Assembly (NCBI RefSeq): GCF_023702715.1
Contig: NZ_CP098480.1
Coordinates: 3,224,001-3,288,000, forward strand
Direction of reading: 5' to 3'
From: Acinetobacter sp. C32I
GTDB taxonomy: Bacteria; Pseudomonadota; Gammaproteobacteria; Pseudomonadales; Moraxellaceae
Length of the DNA stretch: 64,000 nt
Part shown: piece by piece, positions 51,108 through 60,850 of the stretch
How the letters are laid out: every line of letters starts with the position of its first letter
How positions within the stretch are numbered: position 1 is the first letter of the stretch
Notes under the pieces: generated by a model
The model's input: only the letters and a program-made list of their open reading frames with translations
The model's database searches: none
What the model was told of the DNA's origin: nothing
Position numbers and translations under genes: made by a program

Positions 51108-51177
51108 TTAATCACCTAAAGCTTTTTTGATAAATGAGGTCAAGGACTTTTCTCTTCTTCTTTGTTGTGCCTTAGTC

Positions 51178-51519
51178 TTACGCTTTTTTTCTACTAAAAA
51201 AATTTTTAGGTAGATTTCTAATGATTATAATAATTAAAGATAATAAAGAGATTAGAGCTGGGATGAAGTTAAAAAACAAGTTGTTATAAAACCCAAGATA
51301 TATGAAAGAAGCCATTTCTTCTTGCTGTTTATAGCCTATTGATACTTCTGGGAATATAAACCAATTTAATAAAAAATTTATTAATCCTGTTAATGTGATT
51401 GTTAATAAAATTCGATTAACAATATCTTTAACCCAAAGTGAGAGGTTAAATGCAACTGAAAGAATGGAGATAGAAAAAAATATACTATAAATATTAATCC
51501 AATGGTCTATATTTTCCAT
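51178..51519 (-). CDS. putative immunity membrane protein, paralog 1 (cognate)
   Basis: Protein of 113 aa with three hydrophobic segments, starting 3 bp after the stop of the complete effector, the usual place of a cognate immunity gene. Same family as the next three genes. Being in the inner membrane, it would protect against a toxin acting on the membrane or in the periplasm. Confidence 0.65.
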   Translation of the reverse strand: MENIDHWINIYSIFFSISILSVAFNLSLWVKDIVNRILLTITLTGLINFLLNWFIFPEVSIGYKQQEEMASFIYLGFYNNLFFNFIPALISLLSLIIIIIRNLPKNFFSRKKA

Positions 51520-51522
51520 AAA

Positions 51523-52278
51523 TTAGTTTCCTAAAGCTAATCTTATAATATCAGCAGATATTCTACCTGAACTTGTCACTTTTTTAATGGCTTTTCCATT
51601 ATGGAAAATTATTCGAATACCATGCCGATAATCTTGTTCTTTAATAGAGGTTGTACCATCAATGTTTGGATTTGCTTTGGATGCATGACCAATTACAACA
51701 CTTTTTAATTTACCTGCATTATAGAGCTGCTTAGAAAACTCTGAGGCAAAGCAATTTTCGCCAGAACCTGTATTACACCCATGTATCTCAACTTTGGACT
51801 CATTAGTAAAAGCTTTTAGGTTTAAATCCGAAATTGCATATTGATTTTTAATTTTATTACCATTGTCATAAAATCCCATTACGAGAGACCGAGTTTTTGA
51901 AGCATAAAGATTAGAAGCTAGTTGTTTTTTTATATAATTTTCAACATTCTTCTCCAAAGATGAGCCAATGATAAAGTAGATACCATCAGGGTCTCCATGA
52001 CAGAAAATATCCAAAGATTGGATTGTATTAGTCAACTGACTGGCTATTGCTGAAACGATTGTTTTTGCTCCATTATTTATTTGAAATTTTTTGACTGGTA
52101 GATCATTTTTATAATCGGAAGCTACATTCTTGGAAGCAAAATTAAAAGCTGAATTATCACTAGCTTTAACTGCGCCACCAATCATCATTAAACGAACAGG
52201 CAAATTCATTTTGACCTGTTCAACTTGAGCATTTTGTTTGGTTGTTGTGCGATATACGTTTTTAGTAACCATGATCAT
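51523..52278 (-). CDS. putative T6SS cargo effector with caspase-like His-Cys motif
   Basis: Protein of 251 aa encoded directly after the PAAR protein, overlapping it by 17 bp. It has no signal peptide or membrane segment. Two segments, LDIFCHGDPDGIYF (His94) and VEIHGCNTGSGENC (Cys168), have the form seen in CHAT/DUF4347/C80-type caspase-like cysteine peptidases (HG ... GC). The family is not certain. Position between PAAR and membrane immunity genes indicates a type VI secretion cargo effector. The start may be the third codon (52272). AT-rich. Confidence 0.6.
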   Translation of the reverse strand: MIMVTKNVYRTTTKQNAQVEQVKMNLPVRLMMIGGAVKASDNSAFNFASKNVASDYKNDLPVKKFQINNGAKTIVSAIASQLTNTIQSLDIFCHGDPDGIYFIIGSSLEKNVENYIKKQLASNLYASKTRSLVMGFYDNGNKIKNQYAISDLNLKAFTNESKVEIHGCNTGSGENCFASEFSKQLYNAGKLKSVVIGHASKANPNIDGTTSIKEQDYRHGIRIIFHNGKAIKKVTSSGRISADIIRLALGN

Positions 52279-52768
52279 CAGACTCTTCTATTCTTATGCT
52301 GATCCCTTCAGCTTGTTCTGTATCATTTAATTTATGCGTATGGCCTGAAGCATCGGTTGTCCCTTGGATTTTTTCACCACTTGCAAGTTCAATGACATAT
52401 TTCACATTGGCAAGTGGTTGTTGATCATCTTCATTGATGAGTTGAAATTGACCAGAGTAGCGTTGTGAGGATTCTGCTCGAAATGCTGATGGGCATGGTG
52501 CGCCGCCTGCATCGCCAATGACATGACTTTGTTTGGGTTGTAAAGACGCGCTACAGGAAAATAAATCACCCACAAAGGCAACTGCGATACCATCAAAGAT
52601 GACATGGTCATTACTTTTTAATAAGGTTGACCAGCATTTGCAACGTGGACAAAAAAAGCCATCCCCAGCCCTTAAAAATAATTGTCCATTGAAGGAACTC
52701 CTTTGCTGTGTTGCTTGTACAAAACCACCATGATTTGTCGTTGATCCATGAACTCCAAATGCTCTCAT
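52262..52768 (-). CDS. PAAR domain protein (T6SS spike tip) with transthyretin-like extension
   Basis: Protein of 168 aa. The PAAR domain (about 25-95) has the GD...V..DG..VA..GD..SC pattern and a Cys pair in FFCPRCKCW, and sharpens the VgrG spike. The C-terminal part (about 105-160; FQLINEDDQQPLANVKYVIE ... GTTDASGHT) is a transthyretin-like adaptor common on PAAR proteins that carry separate cargo effectors. Ribosome site AGGAA 8 nt before ATG. No vgrG or core T6SS gene is in the window. Confidence 0.8.
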   Translation of the reverse strand: MRAFGVHGSTTNHGGFVQATQQRSSFNGQLFLRAGDGFFCPRCKCWSTLLKSNDHVIFDGIAVAFVGDLFSCSASLQPKQSHVIGDAGGAPCPSAFRAESSQRYSGQFQLINEDDQQPLANVKYVIELASGEKIQGTTDASGHTHKLNDTEQAEGISIRIEESDDHGY

Positions 52769-53046
52769 TTTTGATTCCTGTTCTTGTTTTTTTGAACTTA
52801 ATATAAAAAATTAATTAAATTATTCTTAATAATAGTTAGGGTTTCTAGTTTTGTTAATATTTTTTACTTTTTATATACAAAGGTGGTGCATTGGTGGAAT
52901 TACAGAATGTCTAGAAAAGAAGTTATGGCTTAACCAACAAGACACCATTTGACGTTTAAACAACAACAAGGGCTTGTCACAACGCCTTCATCCACATAGC
53001 ATACAAAACATTGACGATAATAAATGATTTTGGATGACTCGCTGAA
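52769..53046. other. divergent intergenic region, PAAR operon and parC
   Basis: About 280 bp holding the promoters of both; AT-rich near the PAAR side. No small gene is called. Confidence 0.4.
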
Positions 53047-55266
53047 ATGACCAGCCTTGCACATCATGCAACAGAAAACCGTTCCGTAGCCGAATTCACT
53101 GAGCAGGCTTACTTGAACTATGCCATGTACGTGATTATGGATCGTGCATTGCCCCATATCAGTGATGGTTTAAAGCCTGTACAGCGCCGTATTGTCTATG
53201 CGATGAGCGAGCTGGGCTTAAAGTCGACAGGCAAACCGAAAAAATCGGCGCGTACCGTCGGTGACGTACTCGGTAAATACCATCCGCATGGTGACTCAGC
53301 CTGTTATGAAGCGATGGTATTGATGGCACAGCCATTTAGCTATCGCTATCCATTGGTTGAAGGTCAGGGCAACTGGGGTTCGCCTGATGATCCAAAATCA
53401 TTTGCGGCCATGCGTTATACCGAAGCTAAACTTTCGGCTTATAGTGAATTATTACTGAGCGAGCTTGGGCAGGGCACCAGCGAATGGCAGGATAACTTTG
53501 ACGGTTCAATGAAAGAGCCAATCACCTTACCTGCACGTATTCCCAATATTTTATTGAATGGTACCACGGGGATTGCGGTGGGGATGGCAACCGATATCCC
53601 GCCACATAACTTGCGTGAAGTGGTGAAAGGGACGATTGCGCTAATTCGTAACCCTGAAACTACCGATGAAAAATTAGCAGAATATATTCCTGCACCAGAT
53701 TTACCGACCAAAGCAGAAATTATTACTCCGCCTGAAGAATTACTGAAAATTCAAACTACAGGTCGTGGTAGTTATCGTGTTCGGGCGGTGTATACAGTCG
53801 AAAAAAATGAAATCGTGATTAGCGAATTGCCCTATCAGGTTTCTGGTTCAAAAGTTGTGACTCAAATTGCCGATCAAATGATTGCCAAGAAGTTGCCACT
53901 AGTTGCCGATATTCGAGATGAGTCTGATCATCGCAATCCAACCCGTTTGGTGATCGTGCTACGTTCTAATCGTGTCGATGCAGAAACGGTGATGAGTCAT
54001 TTGTTTGCGACGACTGATTTAGAATCAAGCTATCGTGTCAACCTGAACATGATTGGGGCGGATGGTCGTCCACAGGTGAAATCTATTCGCCGAATCTTGT
54101 TAGAGTGGATTGAGATTCGTAAGCAAACCGTGACCCGTCGTTTGCAATATCATTTAACCAAAATTGAAAAGCGTTTACATATCTTGGCAGGTCTTTTAAT
54201 TGCCTACTTAGATATTGATACCGTGATTCGGATTATTCGTGAAGAAGACCAGCCAAAACCTGTATTAATGCAGCATTTTGGTATTGATGAGATTCAAGCT
54301 GAAGCAATTTTGGAACTCAAGCTCCGCCATTTAGCCAAGCTTGAAGAAATGGAAATTCGCCGTGAGCAAGAAGAACTGGAAGCCAAAGCCGCGATTATTC
54401 GTGAGCAATTGGCAAATCCAGAATCATTGAAAAATCTTATTATCAGTGAATTAAAAGAAGACGCGAAAAAATTTGGTGATGATCGCCGTTCACCAATCGT
54501 TGCTCGTGCAGATGCGGTACAGATCAAAGAGCAAGATTTAATGCCAGCCGAAGCGGTGACCGTGGTGTTGTCAGAAGCTGGTTGGGTGCGTGCTGCCAAA
54601 GGTGCGGAAGTGGATGCTGCTAATCTTAACTTCCGAGCGGGGGACCAGTATTTAAGTCATGCGGTGGGTAAAACCAATCAGCGGGTGTACTTCTTGGATG
54701 AAACAGGGCGTAGTTATGCCTTGCCAATTAGCAGCTTACCGTCGGCGCGTGGCTTAGGAGAGCCGCTCAGTTCAAAACTGTCTCCAGCCAGTGGGGTTTC
54801 ATTTATTCAAGTCTTTATCGAAGATGATAATAGTGAATTACTTGCGGTCAGTTCTAAAGGTTATGGTTTTAAAACCCAAGCTGCGCAATTGGATACCAAT
54901 GCCAAAGCGGGTAAGGCATTCTTGACGGTTGCAGATAAGGGAACAGCCTTACCACTGCTTCCGATCCAGCAAGCAAGCCATGTTGCAATTCTCAGTTCAT
55001 CTGGGCGCCTACTGATTATTGATTTAGATGAACTTCCAGTTCTGAATAAAGGTAAAGGTAACAAGTTGATACAACTTGATGAAAAAGAGCAAATTTTATC
55101 CATGACAACCCTGAGTTTAGATGAAATAATCCAAGTCGCTGCAGGACAACAGCATCTAAAACTGAAAGGGGACGATCTCCAAAAATATCTAGGAAAAAGA
55201 GCAACAAAGGGGCAACTTTTACCACGTGGATATCAAAAAGCAAATAGACTCTTCATTCAGAGATAA
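53047..55266 (+). CDS. parC: DNA topoisomerase IV subunit A
   Basis: Protein of 739 aa. The GyrA/ParC breakage-reunion domain (about 25-470) has catalytic Tyr124 in [10 protein letters not shown], and a C-terminal beta-pinwheel (about 490-735) follows. Decatenates chromosomes with ParE. The quinolone-resistance region reads [10 protein letters not shown]: Ser84 and Glu88 are the wild-type residues, so no classic parC resistance change is present. Monocistronic. Confidence 0.95.
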   Translation: MTSLAHHATENRSVAEFTEQAYLNYAMYVIMDRALPHISDGLKPVQRRIVYAMSELGLKSTGKPKKSARTVGDVLGKYHPHGDSACYEAMVLMAQPFSYRYPLVEGQGNWGSPDDPKSFAAMRYTEAKLSAYSELLLSELGQGTSEWQDNFDGSMKEPITLPARIPNILLNGTTGIAVGMATDIPPHNLREVVKGTIALIRNPETTDEKLAEYIPAPDLPTKAEIITPPEELLKIQTTGRGSYRVRAVYTVEKNEIVISELPYQVSGSKVVTQIADQMIAKKLPLVADIRDESDHRNPTRLVIVLRSNRVDAETVMSHLFATTDLESSYRVNLNMIGADGRPQVKSIRRILLEWIEIRKQTVTRRLQYHLTKIEKRLHILAGLLIAYLDIDTVIRIIREEDQPKPVLMQHFGIDEIQAEAILELKLRHLAKLEEMEIRREQEELEAKAAIIREQLANPESLKNLIISELKEDAKKFGDDRRSPIVARADAVQIKEQDLMPAEAVTVVLSEAGWVRAAKGAEVDAANLNFRAGDQYLSHAVGKTNQRVYFLDETGRSYALPISSLPSARGLGEPLSSKLSPASGVSFIQVFIEDDNSELLAVSSKGYGFKTQAAQLDTNAKAGKAFLTVADKGTALPLLPIQQASHVAILSSSGRLLIIDLDELPVLNKGKGNKLIQLDEKEQILSMTTLSLDEIIQVAAGQQHLKLKGDDLQKYLGKRATKGQLLPRGYQKANRLFIQR

Positions 55267-55422
55267 GGCTAGTATTCTGTGATACAAATACGTTATATAT
55301 GACAATGTATTCATATTGTTTGAATAGATTGACAGGGCAATTCAAAAAGTTAAAAAAAATGTTTTGTCATGGACGTAACGTTGTTACATTTTTAAGGATT
55401 ACCACTCGGAGATAATGGCATT

Positions 55423-57102
55423 ATGGAAAAGATTTGGTTTGCTGAATACCAAAAGACAGGAATTCCAGAAACAGTTGAACTGCCTGCTGAAAACACCTCA
55501 CTTGTTGATATTTTTGAACGCAATTTCCAAAAATTTGGTTCACGTGATGCCTTTATCTTCATGGATAAAGTTTTAACGTTTAATGAATTAGAAGTCGCTA
55601 GCCGTAAATTCGCTGCTTATTTACAAAGCTTAGGTTTAGCAAAAGGAACACGTGTTGCGGTAATGATGCCGAACGTTTTCCAATATCCAGTGGTGGCTTT
55701 AGGTGTATTCCGTGCAGGTTTAGTGCTTGTAAACGTGAACCCACTGTATACAGCGCGTGAGCTTGAGCATCAATTGAATGACTCGGGTGCTGAAGCGTTG
55801 GTAATCATTGAAAACTTTGCCAGCGTTTATCAAAGCATTATTGGTAAAACACCTGTGAAGCATGTTGTGGTGGCTTCTGTAGGTGATATGCTGGGTACGC
55901 TAAAAGGCACATTGGTCAACTTCGTGCTACGTAAAGTGCGTAAGCAAATCCCAGCGTGGAATATTCCGGGCCATACCAAATTTAATGCTGCATTAAACAA
56001 AGCCAATCCAAGCAATTATAAACGTCCAAGCTTAACCTTAAGTGATACTGCGGTCCTGCAATATACGGGTGGTACTACAGGTGTTTCTAAAGGTGCTGAA
56101 TTAACGCATCGTAACCTTGTGGCGAACTTACTTCAGTGTGAAGCCATTTTCTCAAGTAAGTTTGGTGCTTCTGACAGCGCGAAAGGTGATCGCATTGTTT
56201 GTGCATTGCCGCTGTATCACATCTTTGCATTCATGGTGTGTGCGCTTTACGGTATGTACAAAGGCCAAGCCAATATCTTGATCCCGAATCCACGTGATTT
56301 ACCTGCGGTTGTGGGTGAATTACGTAAATACCAACCTTCATTCTTCCCAGCGGTAAACACGTTGTTTAATGCTTTGGTGAACAATGAAGAATTTAAACAG
56401 CTTGACCATAGCAATCTGAAGATGGCGATGGGTGGTGGTATGGCAGTATTGCCATCGACTGCAGCAGCATGGAAAAAGATCACAGGTACAACCATTATCG
56501 AAGGTTATGGTTTATCTGAGACTTCGCCAGTTGCAACAGCAAATCCACCTGCGACAACTGAATTCAGTGGCACCATTGGTATTCCATTGCCATTAACTGA
56601 AGTTGCAATCTTGGATGACGACGGTAACGAAGTTGCACTGGGTGAACAAGGTGAAATCTCGATTCGTGGCCCACAAGTGATGAAGGGTTATTGGAACCGT
56701 GCAGATGAAACTGCCAAAGTGATGACCGCTGACAATTTCTTCCGTACTGGTGATATTGGTGTGATGGATTCACGTGGTTATGTGAAGATTGTTGACCGTA
56801 AGAAAGACATGATCTTGGTTTCTGGCTTCAACGTTTATCCAAGTGAAATTGAAGAAGTGATTGCGAAACATCCTAAAGTATTGGAAGTGGCTGCAATTGG
56901 CGTTCCAGATGAAAAATCAGGTGAAGTGCCAAAATTATTCATCGTGAAGAAAGATCCATCTTTAACGACTGAAGAAATCATTGCTTATGCAAAACAAAAC
57001 TTAACGGGTTATAAGTGCCCACGTTATGTTGAGTTTATGGAAGAATTACCGAAGTCAAACGTAGGTAAAATCTTACGTAAAGACTTACGTAAACCAGCTT
57101 AA
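55423..57102 (+). CDS. fadD: long-chain fatty acid-CoA ligase
   Basis: ANL-superfamily enzyme of 559 aa activating long-chain fatty acids to acyl-CoA using ATP. The P-loop YTGGTTGVSKGA (about 214-225), YGLSETSP (about 364-371), FRTGDIG and the C-terminal catalytic Lys in KSNVGKILRKDLR are all present. Length equals E. coli FadD. Promoter within the 156-bp gap after parC. Confidence 0.93.
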   Translation: MEKIWFAEYQKTGIPETVELPAENTSLVDIFERNFQKFGSRDAFIFMDKVLTFNELEVASRKFAAYLQSLGLAKGTRVAVMMPNVFQYPVVALGVFRAGLVLVNVNPLYTARELEHQLNDSGAEALVIIENFASVYQSIIGKTPVKHVVVASVGDMLGTLKGTLVNFVLRKVRKQIPAWNIPGHTKFNAALNKANPSNYKRPSLTLSDTAVLQYTGGTTGVSKGAELTHRNLVANLLQCEAIFSSKFGASDSAKGDRIVCALPLYHIFAFMVCALYGMYKGQANILIPNPRDLPAVVGELRKYQPSFFPAVNTLFNALVNNEEFKQLDHSNLKMAMGGGMAVLPSTAAAWKKITGTTIIEGYGLSETSPVATANPPATTEFSGTIGIPLPLTEVAILDDDGNEVALGEQGEISIRGPQVMKGYWNRADETAKVMTADNFFRTGDIGVMDSRGYVKIVDRKKDMILVSGFNVYPSEIEEVIAKHPKVLEVAAIGVPDEKSGEVPKLFIVKKDPSLTTEEIIAYAKQNLTGYKCPRYVEFMEELPKSNVGKILRKDLRKPA

Positions 57103-57112
57103 GAATAAAGCT

Positions 57113-57142
57113 AAAAAAGCGCCGCAATTGCGGCGTTTTTTA
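57113..57142 (+). terminator. fadD terminator
   Basis: AAAAAGCGCCGCA / TGCGGCGTTTTTT stem, 11 bp after the stop. Confidence 0.92.
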
Positions 57143-57151
57143 TATTTGGAT

Positions 57152-57544
57152 TTATTTAGTACGATTTGATTTCATTAACCAGCGATCGATATACGGTCGT
57201 CCGATACCGACAATGCCGACAAACACCACCATGGTTGCCAGTTGGAAACGTAAACGGGTTGGATCAATGCTATTGAAGCTAAAATAATTATCAGCAATAG
57301 CATACAGCACAATCACTGCGAGCCAGTGCCACAGGGTCAAACGGTAAATACCGACCGCATAAAAGGCTATGCTGAGGATCACAAAAGTACCCAAGGTCGA
57401 CTGCCAATTCAGATTGGCACAAATGACACTGAGTAAAAATGCCATGATTGGGAGCACGACTTTCAATACACGATCAACCAAAAGCTGATGTTGTCGTTGC
57501 TGTGCCAGAACATCAAACATTTCTTTTTGATCTTGCTGCTGCAT
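57152..57544 (-). CDS. hypothetical membrane protein, 130 aa
   Basis: Not recognised. A soluble Gln-rich N-terminus (MQQQDQKEMFDVLAQQRQHQ) is followed by four hydrophobic segments (about 28-48, 52-68, 72-88, 100-118). Convergent with fadD and sharing its terminator region. Confidence 0.6.
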   Translation of the reverse strand: MQQQDQKEMFDVLAQQRQHQLLVDRVLKVVLPIMAFLLSVICANLNWQSTLGTFVILSIAFYAVGIYRLTLWHWLAVIVLYAIADNYFSFNSIDPTRLRFQLATMVVFVGIVGIGRPYIDRWLMKSNRTK

Positions 57545-57679
57545 AGGTTGACCTTAAAACTGTATGAAAAAACACAACTTTTACACAAACATGCTGTGTA
57601 AAAGAAACGCTTGTTGAACAAGCACAAATGAAAGTTCAATAAATTATAGATTATGATAGCATGATCAGAAGAACTTCAA

Positions 57680-58093
57680 ATGATGGATCTCAGCATGCAA
57701 GGTATTAGCGGCATTATATTGATGATTATAGTCGCATGTTTGTTGCCGTATGTGTTTACCTTGATTGCGAAATCAAAAGGTGGTTTTCAAGCAAAAGATA
57801 ATCAAAACCCGCGTGAGTTTTTAGCCAAAACCACGGGCTTGTCTGCACGCGCCAATGCCGTGCAACAGAATAGCTTTGAAAGCTTACCTTTGTTTATCGC
57901 TGCGATCTTGATGGCTGAATATATGGTGGTACCAGAGCGATTCATTTTTAGCTTGGGCTGGGCCTATATTGTATTTCGCGTGATTTATGGGATTTGTTAT
58001 TTAGCCAATCTTGCAACTTTACGTTCAATCATTTGGTTTTTCTCGCTACTTTGTCCAATTTTACTGTTCGTGATCACAATCAAAATGACTTAA
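57680..58093 (+). CDS. MAPEG family membrane protein
   Basis: Protein of 137 aa with four hydrophobic segments. The segment NAVQQNSFESLPLFIAAILMAEY (about 60-82) is characteristic of bacterial MAPEG proteins (membrane-associated eicosanoid/glutathione metabolism family). Whether it uses glutathione is unknown. A start one codon downstream is possible. Confidence 0.8.
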   Translation: MMDLSMQGISGIILMIIVACLLPYVFTLIAKSKGGFQAKDNQNPREFLAKTTGLSARANAVQQNSFESLPLFIAAILMAEYMVVPERFIFSLGWAYIVFRVIYGICYLANLATLRSIIWFFSLLCPILLFVITIKMT

Positions 58094-58208
58094 GCATGGC
58101 TGGCTATAAAATTCACCAGCTCGGTGTATATCTAGCATCATTTTCATTGTATTCACGTTATAATCTGTCCGATTTACATCTGACTTCACAATATAAACGA
58201 GTGTTGAT

Positions 58209-58736
58209 ATGAGCTATAGCAATATTCCTGCGGGTAAAGACGCGCCAAACGACATCTATGTCATCATTGAAATTCCTGCAAATGCAGCGCCAATCAAATA
58301 TGAAATCGATAAAGATTCAGATGCGTTATTTGTAGACCGTTTCATGGGTACAGCAATGTTCTACCCAGCAAACTACGGTTATGTACCAAATACTTTGTCT
58401 GAAGATGGTGACCCATTAGACGTACTTGTTGTAACTCCACACCCTGTTGCTGCTGGTTCTGTGATTCGTTGCCGCCCAGTCGGTAAATTGAAAATGGAAG
58501 ATGACGGTGGTATCGACGCAAAACTCATCGCTGTTCCACACGAAAAATTATCTCCACTTTATAAAGATGTTCAAGAATATACGGATCTTCCACCGTTATT
58601 GATCAGCCAAGTTGAGCACTTCTTTGCTCATTACAAAGATTTAGAACCTGGTAAGTGGGTAAAAATCAGTGGCTGGGAAGGTGCGGATGTTGCGAAAGCA
58701 GAAGTACTTAAAGCGATTGAAGCGGCTAAAAAGTAA
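58209..58736 (+). CDS. ppa: inorganic pyrophosphatase
   Basis: Family I soluble pyrophosphatase of 175 aa, the normal length. Active-site signature [10 protein letters not shown] (about 66-75) plus [14 protein letters not shown] and [11 protein letters not shown]. Hydrolyses pyrophosphate to drive biosynthesis. Monocistronic with its own terminator. Confidence 0.96.
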   Translation: MSYSNIPAGKDAPNDIYVIIEIPANAAPIKYEIDKDSDALFVDRFMGTAMFYPANYGYVPNTLSEDGDPLDVLVVTPHPVAAGSVIRCRPVGKLKMEDDGGIDAKLIAVPHEKLSPLYKDVQEYTDLPPLLISQVEHFFAHYKDLEPGKWVKISGWEGADVAKAEVLKAIEAAKK

Positions 58737-58783
58737 TTTTAGTCGGTGTGATCAGTTCCTATTTATTTAGTGGCTGATCATAA

Positions 58784-58816
58784 AAAAACTCCATTCATTC
58801 GAATGGAGTTTTTTTA
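58784..58816. terminator. bidirectional terminator between ppa and the OprD-family porin
   Basis: AAAAACTCCATTC / GAATGGAGTTTTT stem with a 4-nt loop and T-runs on both strands. Confidence 0.92.
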
Positions 58817-58835
58817 TTGCTTGATCGACGGTGAA

Positions 58836-60110
58836 TTAGAATAATTTCACAGGGATATCAAGCCAGATACGCCATTCGTTGGTATCACCAATGTAGGCAT
58901 TTGTTTGATATTCATCGCTTGCACGGTAGTAAGAATGACGTAAGCGTAAGCTTGCATCTTTCGCAAAACCAGATTGAACGGTGTATTTCACTTGGTTAAA
59001 GAATTCACGTTCTTTGGCATTGTCAGTCAAGTTCTTAACTTTGATGTCCCAACCGTAAACATACGCAGTGGTCCAGCTTAAACCTGGAACACCATAGCTA
59101 CCAAAATCGACGTTATATTGAAGCTGCGCAGATTTTTCACTGTTACCAATGAAGTCAGACAGGTAAGAGTTTGGCAAATAGATGCTTTGTGCACCATCAG
59201 CATTCTCACCATAGTCATAACCAGTATTGCCATTGTTTTGTTGGTAAGCCAACATCACGCTGTGCGGACCTGTGTTATAGGTTGTAGAAAGCGCCCAAAT
59301 GGTATTTTTACGATTAGACAAATCATCAGTTGTACTTGAATAAGTACTTCCTTTTTCATCCCACTTGGTATGGTATGCGCTTAAGTCATAAGTCAAACCA
59401 CTGTTTTTATCTAATGGTTGCTTATAGTTCACATTGATATAATGACGATCCAACTTATCTTTGCTGTCTAAGCCAAAGTAAGCGGCATTTAAGTTGTCAT
59501 CGAATTTGTATTTTGCGCCCCAAACCACAGCACGATCAAGACGGCGGCCATCGGTATTGATCTGATCTGAGTATTGGTCTTTGGTGAATTTACCCGCAGT
59601 TAACTCTAAACCATCAATTTCACGGCTGGTTGCCAAAACACCTTCAAAGTATTCAGGAACCAAACGTGTGGTATTGCTGGCTAAGACAGGGATGTCTAAA
59701 ACTTGAGTACCGTAGGTCACAGTTGTATTAGAAATACGTGCTTTTACAAAACCGCCACCACGTGCCCAGTGATCATAAGCTGAGCCGTCTGGATGCTTCG
59801 GAATCATACCGTTGCCAGAGTTGTTGTTTGAGCCTAATTTAAAAGAGCCATCACCGATAACACCTGCACCAAAGCCAACTAAACCTTGAGTAAAACCAGT
59901 TTCCAGTTTCACCATTGCCGTCTGAGCATATGAGCTTGTGTCTTCGACACCATTCTTTTTGTCACGATTTAAATAACCAGTACGGAATAAAATATCCCCT
60001 TTGGCATCTTCAACAAGTCCTTTTGCTTCGCTTTGTTCGCTTGCATATGTTGAGGTAATTAACGCGGCATTAATCAAAACCGCTAAAGTAAGTTTATTTG
60101 CCTTTGGCAT
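58836..60110 (-). CDS. OprD family outer-membrane porin
   Basis: Protein of 424 aa with a signal peptide (MPKANKLTLAVLINAALITSTYA, cleavage near residue 23) and an 18-strand-type OprD barrel ending in Phe (IPVKLF). Conserved OprD segments are FRTGYLNRDKK, GTQVLDIPVLASNTTRLVPEYFEG and RLRHSYYRA. OprD-family porins take up amino acids or small carboxylates; the substrate is not determinable. The ATG at 60110 is chosen because GAGG lies 7 nt upstream; the frame extends four codons further. Confidence 0.87.
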   Translation of the reverse strand: MPKANKLTLAVLINAALITSTYASEQSEAKGLVEDAKGDILFRTGYLNRDKKNGVEDTSSYAQTAMVKLETGFTQGLVGFGAGVIGDGSFKLGSNNNSGNGMIPKHPDGSAYDHWARGGGFVKARISNTTVTYGTQVLDIPVLASNTTRLVPEYFEGVLATSREIDGLELTAGKFTKDQYSDQINTDGRRLDRAVVWGAKYKFDDNLNAAYFGLDSKDKLDRHYINVNYKQPLDKNSGLTYDLSAYHTKWDEKGSTYSSTTDDLSNRKNTIWALSTTYNTGPHSVMLAYQQNNGNTGYDYGENADGAQSIYLPNSYLSDFIGNSEKSAQLQYNVDFGSYGVPGLSWTTAYVYGWDIKVKNLTDNAKEREFFNQVKYTVQSGFAKDASLRLRHSYYRASDEYQTNAYIGDTNEWRIWLDIPVKLF

Positions 60111-60122
60111 AGCTCGCCTCAT

Positions 60123-60770
60123 TAAAAAAATTAAATTTGGGATAAGACCGAAATTTTGACCAATTGTATAAGTTATGCATAAAAAAGATAGATTTTTATT
60201 AAAATAATTTAATTAATATTAAATAAAATACTTATATAATTTTATGATTTGTTTCTCGTTTAAAAAGCCATCAAATTAAATTTAAAATGATGATTTTTAT
60301 ATACAAATTAATTTAATTTGGTTGTAAAATGAGCTGTATATTTTTTGATTTATTTTTATAAAAATATGTGATTTATTGCATTATTTTTTCTTTTTATTTA
60401 ATGAGTTATTTTTTCTTTGTTTAAAAAATAATCGAATCGATTTGCAAAAAATGACATCCCGACGAATGACAGTGACTGACCAATCCAATAGTTACAGCGC
60501 TTCAGGCTGATTTAAGTTTTTTGTTCATGCACCTTTATAGAACATTGCTGCTTTTTACGGCATAACGCCGATCTTTTAAGCATTTCGAATGATTTTGTTT
60601 TTATGAATATGCCTCTTTTTTGTGCAAAAAATATGCTTAAAATTTCTGTTGCCTTGAAATCGCTCAAAAAATAAAAAAATTTCCTGACAAAGCGCAATTC
60701 GGAGGCATTGATATTCTTATATCGGCACTTTTATGGAACGGAATCGAGATTTGACGCACTTCTTCTAAAG
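60123..60770. other. AT-rich intergenic region between OprD porin and TorF porin
   Basis: About 650 bp with no convincing gene. The porin-proximal half (60123-60440) is extremely AT-rich with A and T tracts. The right part probably carries the enhancer for the sigma-54 promoter that follows; no clear activator palindrome was found. Confidence 0.5.
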
Positions 60771-60787
60771 TTGGCACAGCAATTGCT
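60771..60787 (+). promoter_or_regulatory. sigma-54 promoter of TorF porin 1
   Basis: TTGGCACAGCAATTGCT has GG at -24 and GC at -12 with exactly 10 bp between and matches TTGGCAC-N5-TTGCW completely. Start of transcription expected near 60798, about 50 bp before the ATG. Confidence 0.85.
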
Positions 60788-60850
60788 AATTACTTTGCGA
60801 TGCAATTTAAAACATAAATCAGTCGAATATCCATCATGGGGGAGATCAAT

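Noticed and set aside
60512..60697. 61-codon minus-strand frame in the AT-rich gap before TorF porin 1
   Set aside because: Low-complexity composition, no ribosome site, lies where a sigma-54 enhancer region is expected.
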